Shown one piece after another: positions 1-5,047 of a stretch of DNA of 5,989 bases. The stretch's first letter is position 1. Each line of letters opens with the position of its first letter. Made by a program: the position numbers and the translations under genes. The notes below the pieces were generated by a model. It searched no databases, had not been told where the DNA came from, and saw only the letters and a list, made by a program, of their open reading frames with translations. The stretch covers positions 1 through 5,989 of the forward strand of contig SSGN01000112.1 in the NCBI GenBank assembly GCA_008016945.1. The letters are read 5' to 3'. This DNA is from Flavobacteriales bacterium. GTDB lineage: Bacteria > Bacteroidota > Bacteroidia > Flavobacteriales > PHOS-HE28.

Positions 1-103
1 CATGCCCTTCGAGAAAATGCCCATCCAGCAGGCCTTTCAGAAGGATCGATCAGCAGCAGAACCCGCCAACCTCCCGAACCAGTTGATTTTGTTCGACTTT
101 TAA
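1..103 (+). CDS. 3' end of an unidentified gene (partial), product ends in QLILFDF
   Basis: The frame starting at base 2 is open from the left edge to a TAA at 101-103 and encodes 33 residues. It begins MPFEKMPIQQAF and ends LPNQLILFDF. The residue mix looks like a genuine flexible C-terminal tail. The ATG at bases 2-4 is more likely an internal Met of a longer protein than a true start, because a free 33-residue gene would be unusual. The terminal QLILF fits the pentapeptide pattern (QL-x-L-F) by which DNA repair and replication proteins such as Y-family polymerases and MutS bind the sliding clamp, and such motifs often sit at the extreme C-terminus. That reading is inference from a very short motif. 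A second frame (base 1) is also open, to a TAG at 223-225, but its Pro/Arg/Thr-rich translation looks non-coding. The gene's identity cannot be told from here. Confidence 0.42.
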   Translation, partial: MPFEKMPIQQAFQKDRSAAEPANLPNQLILFDF

Positions 104-172
104 CCGGACAGCAATGGACCAGGAACGGAAAAAGGGAAAGCGGTCGTGCCGCCGGTCATCCGACCAGATATA

Positions 173-197
173 CCCCTCCCCCGACTTCCCACCTCCC
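173..197 (-). other. Putative G-quadruplex motif upstream of the methyltransferase
   Basis: The plus strand has four C runs: four at 173-176, five at 178-182, three at 188-190 and three at 195-197. The spacers are 1, 5 and 4 bases. Read on the minus strand this satisfies the usual quadruplex rule of four runs of at least three G separated by 1-7 bases. It ends 31 bases before the ATG at 229 and lies on the template strand of that gene, probably in its promoter or 5' leader. The motif is directly visible; folding in the cell and any regulatory effect are inference. Confidence 0.45.
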
Positions 198-228
198 GCA
201 TTCAACGATCGCCATTCCGTTCTAGACC

Positions 229-1047
229 ATGCAATATGATCCCGTGAAACGCCAGCTTGGCGCGGTATTCGACCGGACGCCGTTCTTGCGCAAGACGTTC
301 TACCAGTTGCTGGACCTCTTGCTGTTGCGTTGCTGGCACATCCAACGCGAACTGCGGTCCTGGATACGACAGCGCATCTCGGACGGCCAGCCCGTGACGG
401 CGATCTACGATGCCGGTGCCGGATTCGGCCAATACACCTACTGGCTCAGTGGCGAACTTCCACAAGCGCGGATCACCGCCATCGATGTGAAGGACGAACA
501 GGTGGCGGACTGCAATAGGTTCTTCCAACGCATCGGACGCCCGCAGGTAAGGTTCGAAACAGGCGATGTGACCAAGTTCCAGCGCCCCAACACCTTCGAT
601 CTGGTGGTCTGCGTGGACGTGATGGAGCACATCCTGGAGGATGAGGCCGCCTTGCGCTGCTACAGCACCTCCTTGAAGGAAGGCGGAATGCTCATCATCA
701 GCACACCGAGCGACCAAGGCGGAAGCGATGTACACGAGGAAGGCCAAGGATCGTTCATCGAGGAGCACGTACGCGACGGGTACAACATCGACGACATCCG
801 CGCCAAGTGTCTGCGGAACGGGTTCAGCAAGGTGGACGCGCGATACAGCTATGGCGCACCCGGCAAGATCAGCTGGAAGCTCAGCATGAAATGGCCGTTG
901 CTCATGCTCAACACCTCGCGCCTGTTCTTCATCGTGCTTCCGTTCTACTATCTGCTCACCTATCCCATCGCCTTCCTCCTCAACATGGCCGATGTGCGGA
1001 TGGACCATCGCACGGGTACCGGTTTGGTGGTGAAAGCCTGGCGCTGA
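229..1047 (+). CDS. Class I SAM-dependent methyltransferase with hydrophobic C-terminal segment
   Basis: This 272-residue protein probably transfers a methyl group from S-adenosylmethionine to an unknown acceptor. A Rossmann-fold methyltransferase domain spans about residues 55-165. Motif I is DAGAGFG at 61-67, the acidic residue expected to bind the SAM ribose is D86 (AIDV), the motif II region is GD at 112-113, followed by VCVDVMEH at 127-134 and the EGGMLIISTP strand at 151-160. EEHVRDGY at 178-185 resembles the segment after the core in UbiE/Coq5-like enzymes. Residues 222-253 are strongly hydrophobic (LLMLNTSRLFFIVLPFYYLL and onward) and could form one long or two short membrane segments, so a membrane-associated or lipid-like acceptor is plausible. 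The ATG at 229 has no evident ribosome binding site, but the protein starts sensibly with MQYDPVKRQLGAVF, close to how I recall Bacteroidota relatives beginning. The methyltransferase call is secure; the substrate is unknown. Confidence 0.9.
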   Translation: MQYDPVKRQLGAVFDRTPFLRKTFYQLLDLLLLRCWHIQRELRSWIRQRISDGQPVTAIYDAGAGFGQYTYWLSGELPQARITAIDVKDEQVADCNRFFQRIGRPQVRFETGDVTKFQRPNTFDLVVCVDVMEHILEDEAALRCYSTSLKEGGMLIISTPSDQGGSDVHEEGQGSFIEEHVRDGYNIDDIRAKCLRNGFSKVDARYSYGAPGKISWKLSMKWPLLMLNTSRLFFIVLPFYYLLTYPIAFLLNMADVRMDHRTGTGLVVKAWR

Positions 1048-1062
1048 CCTCCAGTTGCACTG

Positions 1063-1083
1063 CCCCGGTGTAGCGTCCCGGGG
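1063..1083 (+). terminator. GC-rich hairpin after the methyltransferase, possible terminator
   Basis: CCCCGG at 1063-1068 pairs perfectly with CCGGGG at 1078-1083 around a nine-base loop, starting 16 bases after the methyltransferase stop. There is no T tract after it in either direction, so it is not a canonical intrinsic terminator. Position and strength make a role in ending transcription or protecting the 3' end reasonable but unproven. Confidence 0.3.
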
Positions 1084-1097
1084 ATCATGCCGAAGTC

Positions 1098-1139
1098 ACC
1101 GCGCATCGGAGCGAGACCTGCGCGACGCTCCAATGCGGT
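1098..1139. repeat. Long imperfect inverted repeat in the convergent spacer
   Basis: CGCATCGGAGCG (1102-1113) is the reverse complement of CGCTCCAATGCG (1126-1137) except for one C/A mismatch, leaving a 12-base loop. If the foot is re-paired as ACC (1098-1100) with GGT (1137-1139), bulging bases 1101-1102, the arm reaches about 13 pairs. It is the longest hairpin seen between the two converging genes. Some T-rich sequence follows on the plus side (CTCTTCCGCTTTCT, from 1150), but no clean T run. It could act as a terminator for plus-strand transcription or be part of a structured RNA. Confidence 0.4.
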
Positions 1140-1187
1140 GCATGGACGACTCTTCCGCTTTCTGCGGCGGATGCCCATTCGCAATAT

Positions 1188-1214
1188 GGAGATCGGCCGA
1201 CCTGCTCGATCTCC
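1188..1214. repeat. Perfect 8-bp inverted repeat, possible hairpin
   Basis: GGAGATCG (1188-1195) and CGATCTCC (1207-1214) are exact reverse complements around an 11-base loop. TTCTCC follows on the plus side. It lies about midway between the two converging genes and is the second good stem in succession after the 1098-1139 structure. A terminator role is possible; without a longer T tract the call stays tentative. Confidence 0.35.
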
Positions 1215-1244
1215 TTCTCCACGCCTGCTCCGAGTAACCAAGTC

Positions 1245-1286
1245 CGCAGGCCCCGTTCTGGAACACGCCCATCGCATCGGCCTGTG
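1245..1286. repeat. Inverted repeat with 26-base loop, weak hairpin
   Basis: CGCAGGCC (1245-1252) can pair with GGCCTGTG (1279-1286) through seven Watson-Crick pairs and one G-U pair. The 26-base loop makes this less stable than the neighbouring stems. It is listed because it continues the run of inverted repeats in this spacer. Confidence 0.2.
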
Positions 1287-1334
1287 AAAGGATCGCCGCG
1301 CATCTTCAGCCCCCTATTGAATGTCCGAATGACA

Positions 1335-2546
1335 TCACGAAGGCATTTCCATGAACTCCTTGATGTGTCGGAGGGGGTACGACACCGCTGCCGTGGTCGT
1401 ATTGGGTGGGATCATGAAATTCAGGAACCAAGCCAACAGGATCAATAGAGCCGCTCTCTTCTGGCCGATCCGTTCACCCAGGCTCACCACACCGACCACC
1501 AGGACCGGGTACGCCCAACAGAACATCCGCGTGGTGTCATACGCGAGGATCAGGCTGAAACACATGGCCGCGATCAGCATCATGGACCATCGAAGGCGTT
1601 GATCACGCATCCCGCCCTTCACCAGCAGAACAGCCAATACCACCCAATGCAGGCGAAAAACCGCGAAGATCCCGGCCATCATGGCCAGCGGACCCACAGC
1701 CAGGCAAGCCTCGATGTTCTCCTCGCTTAGATAGAAGGCCATGGAATACAACGTGGGGTCGTGTTGAGCGGTCCACCAACGATACGCCACGTATGGAAGC
1801 AAACATGCCAGAAGCATCGATCCACGATGCCCTACCGGTCGCCATCCAGAAGACCGCGAGGCCGAAGCCGACAACCATGCCAACACCACGAAGGAAGAGG
1901 CCTCGTGTGTCATGATAGCCAACGCCATGAAAAAGGTCGAGATCCATGGGCGATGGATCAAGGACAACGCCGCAGCGATCATGAAATAGGCGACCACATC
2001 GACGAACCCCGGGGCCACCAAGGTGTGCAACACCACCGGTGAGAAGCTGAGCGACAACGATCCGGCGAGGGCGAGCACCGGTGATGCGCCTTCGCGTAGG
2101 CACCACTGGTGCACGATGGCCAGGAAGCCGACGAGGAACGACCACGGCACGAGCACGAAGAGCGGGCCGCGCAAATGCAACAGCCAACCGATCACCGGGG
2201 CGAGGATCCGGTTCCGCAGCGGAACCTCGACATCAGGATCGAACGGAGCTTCAGAAAGCGCTGCATAGATCGCTCCGTGGGACCACATCCGAACATCACC
2301 GTTCACATACACGAAGGCCCCCAAGGCCAACACCAGCGCGAGGAAGACCGAGCCCCTCCATGGCCCTATCCGAGCATGCCATCGGCCCAACTGAACATCA
2401 ACCTCCGCGATCAAGGCCGATCCACGGCGCACGACCCGATCGCTACGTGGCCAACGCATCTCCCGATCACAAAGTGCGACCCAGGTGATCAGAGCGACCA
2501 CCAAGGCCAATGGCAGCACGGCCACGAGCAGGAGGTGAACATCCAT
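1335..2546 (-). CDS. Polytopic inner-membrane protein of unknown function, GT-C glycosyltransferase-like
   Basis: This 403-residue protein has roughly ten or eleven hydrophobic segments, near residues 4-24, 66-82, 127-147, 155-173, 178-197, 201-225, 243-257, 281-309, 320-336, 343-357 and 365-380. Possible signature positions are W88, the acidic stretch DPDVE (103-107) just before RNRILAP (111-117), THE at 214-216 at the end of a membrane helix, and DTTR at 337-340 before another. A first extracytoplasmic loop bearing acidic residues, followed by an Arg/Pro-containing helix start, recalls the GT-C fold of lipid-linked-sugar glycosyltransferases, but I do not recognise a named family and this is only a resemblance. 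The ATG at 2546 is the first usable start: the frame is open upstream to a TGA at 2638-2640 but offers no ATG, GTG or TTG, and a hydrophobic helix begins right after this Met. There is no obvious ribosome binding site. It converges with the methyltransferase gene. Confidence 0.85.
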   Translation of the reverse strand: MDVHLLLVAVLPLALVVALITWVALCDREMRWPRSDRVVRRGSALIAEVDVQLGRWHARIGPWRGSVFLALVLALGAFVYVNGDVRMWSHGAIYAALSEAPFDPDVEVPLRNRILAPVIGWLLHLRGPLFVLVPWSFLVGFLAIVHQWCLREGASPVLALAGSLSLSFSPVVLHTLVAPGFVDVVAYFMIAAALSLIHRPWISTFFMALAIMTHEASSFVVLAWLSASASRSSGWRPVGHRGSMLLACLLPYVAYRWWTAQHDPTLYSMAFYLSEENIEACLAVGPLAMMAGIFAVFRLHWVVLAVLLVKGGMRDQRLRWSMMLIAAMCFSLILAYDTTRMFCWAYPVLVVGVVSLGERIGQKRAALLILLAWFLNFMIPPNTTTAAVSYPLRHIKEFMEMPS

Positions 2547-3040
2547 CGTAGGAATGGCGTGGATCGAACGGCAAGCCCCGATCCGCTCACGAAGATGATC
2601 GATCCATTCCGCAAGTGTGGCAATGGGAAAAGGCGACCGTCAAGGACCCGCGACCACGAACGAACAGGCACAGGTCCTTCCGATCGGCATACCTACTTCG
2701 CGGCCGTTCATGGTCCGTTCGCCCGCACCATGGCATCCACACCACCGATCCACGCCGCAACATGACCGCCACCAAAGCCCCACTGGAAACGGCCGTCCTG
2801 GGATCCGTGCGACCGGGAAGCATGACCGCCTGATGTACTTCAACAACATCGTCTCCAGCAGCGTTCGCGCTACGCTCGTGATCCATGGACATGGCCGCGC
2901 CAGCCTCAAGCCAGGTGTGAAGGTGGCCGCATAGTGCGACGAACAAGGCCATGGCGGCTTCGAAACAGCGAGCTGCGCGGGATCCGCCGGACGGGATCAG
3001 GCATCGCTGCAGGAGGGCACGGCCCTTACCTTCGCACCAC
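2547..3040. other. 494-base divergent spacer, no credible gene seen
   Basis: This lies between the divergent starts of the membrane-protein gene and the DUF4197 gene and should hold promoters for both. All six frames give Arg/His/Pro/Trp/Cys-rich translations with no recognisable domain. I see no good match to the Bacteroidota promoter (TTG around -33, TAnnTTTG around -7); the nearest is TACCTTCG at 3027-3034, one base off but almost touching the DUF4197 start. Small repeats are present: GGAATGG (2551-2557) inverted as CCATTCC (2604-2610), the palindrome GATCGATC (2597-2604), CATGGT (2709-2714) inverted as ACCATG (2727-2732), CCGTTC twice 11 bases apart (2704 and 2715), and CATGACCGCC twice 60 bases apart (2761 and 2821). 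Any of these could be operators or chance. Confidence 0.5.
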
Positions 3041-3763
3041 ATGAAACACTTCTTGCTCGGCATCGCCATCATGGCGTTCGGCACCGTCGCTAATGCACAG
3101 CTGCCCTCTTCATTGAAAGAGGCCACGAGCAGGGTGATGGGTACAGGTGCCCTCACCAACGATGAGGTGGTGGCCGGACTGAAAGAGGCCTTGGTGAAGG
3201 GCGCGGATGCATCCGTATTGAAAGGCTCGGCCCTGGATGGTTTCTGGAAGAACGACCTGATCCGCATCCCCTTCCCGCCCGAAGCGGAGAAGATGAAGAG
3301 CACCCTGGCCAGGATCGGCATGGGCAAGCAGGTGGAGGAATTCGAACTGACACTGAACCGCGCTGCGGAGGATGCGACCAAGGAAGCCCTGCCGATCCTG
3401 GGTGATGCCATCACCGGCATGAGCGTGAGCGATGGTTTCGCGATCCTGAAAGGAGGTGATGACGCCGCCACCCGGTACCTCACCGAGAGAACGAGCGCTT
3501 CGTTGCGGGAGCGGTTCGCCCCGATCGTGGCCAACAGCACGAAAAAAGTAGCGCTTGCCAATTCCTGGACCGCGCTGGCCACAGGATACAACAAGGCCGG
3601 AGCGTTGACCGGCGCCAAAGCGGTGGACCCCGACCTCGATGCGTACGTGACGCAAAAGGCCATCGAAGGGCTGTTCACCCTGATCGCCCAGGAAGAGAAG
3701 CGTATCCGCCAAGACCCGTTGGCACGCACGAGCGACCTGCTGAAAAAGGTGTTCGGCAATTGA
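3041..3763 (+). CDS. DUF4197 family exported protein
   Basis: This 240-residue protein belongs to the DUF4197 family, whose biochemical role is unknown. Residues 1-19 form a Sec signal peptide (Lys near the start, the hydrophobic run FLLGIAIMAFGTV, then the cleavage-like ANA before Gln20). No Cys follows, so it is not a lipoprotein and should be periplasmic. The mature part carries the family landmarks in order: LTNDEVVAGLKEALVKGAD (38-56), DGFWKNDLIRIPFPPEAEKM (66-85), LNRAAEDATKEALPI (104-118), ILKGGDDAATRYLTERT (135-151), and the C-terminal YVTQKAIEGLFTLIAQEEKR (198-217) followed by IRQDPLARTSDLLKKVFG. Length is typical and both ends look intact. The start was placed at 3041 because the frame continues upstream to an ATG at 2951 but that adds 30 basic, unconserved residues ahead of a good signal peptide. 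AGGAGG at 3011-3016 is too far from this start to serve as a normal ribosome binding site. The permease gene follows after 41 bases, so co-transcription is likely. Confidence 0.9.
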   Translation: MKHFLLGIAIMAFGTVANAQLPSSLKEATSRVMGTGALTNDEVVAGLKEALVKGADASVLKGSALDGFWKNDLIRIPFPPEAEKMKSTLARIGMGKQVEEFELTLNRAAEDATKEALPILGDAITGMSVSDGFAILKGGDDAATRYLTERTSASLRERFAPIVANSTKKVALANSWTALATGYNKAGALTGAKAVDPDLDAYVTQKAIEGLFTLIAQEEKRIRQDPLARTSDLLKKVFGN

Positions 3764-3804
3764 TCATCACCGGCGGCCATTGCTGATGCCGGGAACACCG
3801 CGCG

Positions 3805-5028
3805 ATGAACCTCCCCCTACTCTTCGCCCGACGCTATCTCTTCGCGAAGCGCAGCAACAACGCCATCAACATCATATCGGCCATCAGCATCGTGGTGATC
3901 GCGGTGGTGACCGCGGCCATGGTGGTGGTGCTGAGCACCTTGAACGGCATCTCCGACCTGGTTGACACCATCTACAGCCCGTTCGACCAGGACATCACGA
4001 TCACCGCATCGCAGGGGAAGACCTTCGAGCGCAGTGCCATCGATCTGGAGCGCATCAAAGCCCTGCCCGAGGTGCAGGCCACGAGCTGGGTGATCGAGGA
4101 GAACGTATTGCTGCGTAGTGGTGACCAGCAGCGTGTGGCCACCATGAAGGGGGTGGAGCCACAGTACCTGCACATGAGCCGGATGCCGCGCTACATGTAC
4201 AGCGGTGAACCCACCTTCGATGGACTTACAGGGCCTGCCGCATTGTTGGGCATCGGCTTGAAGATGGACCTGGGCGTACCCTTGGACGACGGCGTGTTCC
4301 AGGCATTGGAGATCAGTGCGCCGATCCGCGGCAGGAAGCTTAGCAAATACCAGCAGCGTGCCTTCGAGACCGTGGCCCTGGCCGTTCGCGGCGCATTCAG
4401 CATGAACCTGGACTTCGATACCAAATACGCGTTGGTGCCCATCAACACCGCCGCCGAGGTGTTGCACTACGACAGCTCGGTGACCGCATTGGAGATCGAC
4501 CTTTCGGGGAAAGGGCAACTGGACAGGACCGCCGATCGGTTACGTACAGCGCTCGGTCCCGCCTTCGTGGTGAAGACCCGCTACCAGAAGAACGAATTGA
4601 TGTACCGCACCAACGCGAGCGAGAAGGTGTTCACGTTCATCGTGCTCAGCTTCATCGGCCTCATCGGCGCGTTCAACATCATCGCCTCACTGACCATGAT
4701 GATGATCGAGAAGCGCCGCGACATGGGCACCTTGACGGCCATGGGCGCCACACCGGGCATGCTGCGGAACATCTTCTTCAGCGAGGGGTTGTTGATCGTG
4801 GTGGTCGGGGTGATCGCCGGGTTGCTGTTCGGTCTGGGCATCTGTGTCGCGCAGCAACGTTTCGGCCTGGTCCAACTGAGCGACTCCGTGGTGGAGGCCT
4901 ATCCGGTACACGTCATGGGCACGGACCTGGTCCTCATCGCGGCCGCGGTGTTCGCCATCGGTGCCGCGGCCTCTTGGATCCCGCTGCGTGCGTTGAGCAA
5001 ACGGTTCATCGGGCGCGAACTCCGTTAG
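3805..5028 (+). CDS. FtsX-like ABC transporter permease, LolC/LolE type
   Basis: This 407-residue protein is a permease of the lipoprotein-releasing (LolCDE) or related MacB-like class, which extracts lipoproteins from the inner membrane for delivery to the outer membrane using an ATPase partner (LolD), not encoded here. Layout: a short cytoplasmic N-terminus, TM1 at about 22-47, a large periplasmic domain at about 48-270, then an FtsX domain with TM2 at 275-301, TM3 at 326-349 and TM4 at 374-395. Residues 302-328 (EKRRDMGTLTAMGATPGMLR and following) are the classic coupling-helix region that contacts the ATPase. Length and four-TM plan match LolC/LolE; Bacteroidota usually have one such protein that may act as a homodimer. 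The ATG at 3805 gives the expected family start MNLPLLFARRYLFAKRS. TM1 reads SIVVIAVVTAAMVVVLS, lacking the glycines I recall in many relatives, a small oddity. The exact cargo is inferred from family membership. Confidence 0.9.
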   Translation: MNLPLLFARRYLFAKRSNNAINIISAISIVVIAVVTAAMVVVLSTLNGISDLVDTIYSPFDQDITITASQGKTFERSAIDLERIKALPEVQATSWVIEENVLLRSGDQQRVATMKGVEPQYLHMSRMPRYMYSGEPTFDGLTGPAALLGIGLKMDLGVPLDDGVFQALEISAPIRGRKLSKYQQRAFETVALAVRGAFSMNLDFDTKYALVPINTAAEVLHYDSSVTALEIDLSGKGQLDRTADRLRTALGPAFVVKTRYQKNELMYRTNASEKVFTFIVLSFIGLIGAFNIIASLTMMMIEKRRDMGTLTAMGATPGMLRNIFFSEGLLIVVVGVIAGLLFGLGICVAQQRFGLVQLSDSVVEAYPVHVMGTDLVLIAAAVFAIGAAASWIPLRALSKRFIGRELR

Positions 5029-5047
5029 GCGGCCCGCACCCCGCCGA

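Noticed and set aside
133..165. GGTCG/CGACC inverted repeat upstream of the methyltransferase as an operator
   Set aside because: Only five bases per arm with about 15 bases between; not distinguishable from chance.
202..1008. Minus-strand open frame of 268 codons opposite the methyltransferase
   Set aside because: It is the shadow of an unmistakable methyltransferase; its His/Glu/Val-rich translation has no recognisable domain.
960..1277. Minus-strand 105-codon frame running across the convergent spacer
   Set aside because: It overlaps the methyltransferase 3' end, is Arg-rich and shows no protein-like pattern, so the spacer was left without a gene.
2109..2765. Plus-strand open frame of 218 codons opposite the 5' half of the membrane-protein gene
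   Set aside because: The translation is highly charged, rich in His/Arg/Pro and without domains. The minus-strand protein has clear membrane helices.
3027..3034. TACCTTCG as a Bacteroidota -7 promoter element for the DUF4197 gene
   Set aside because: One base off TAnnTTTG, no TTG at the matching upstream distance, and transcription would begin at the start codon.
2587..3798. Minus-strand open frame of 403 codons covering the whole DUF4197 gene and part of the divergent spacer
   Set aside because: The plus-strand DUF4197 protein shows full family motifs and a signal peptide. The antisense translation is Ser/Arg/Ala-rich and has no domain. Long antisense frames are expected in GC-rich coding DNA. 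Shorter starts within it (ATG at 3042 or 2952) give Met/Trp/Cys/His-rich peptides that also look non-coding.
3817..4518. Minus-strand open frame of 233 codons opposite the permease
   Set aside because: It mirrors the periplasmic-domain coding sequence; the translation is full of His, Gln and Gly runs typical of antisense frames.
4695..4706. Short ATG-repeat tract in the permease gene as a phase-variable microsatellite
   Set aside because: It is just three adjacent Met codons at the end of TM2 of an intact family-typical protein, too few units to slip.
5028..5045. GGCGG/CCGCC stem between the permease and dusB stops as a bidirectional terminator
   Set aside because: Only five pairs with an eight-base loop and no T tract; it is what GC-rich sequence gives by chance.
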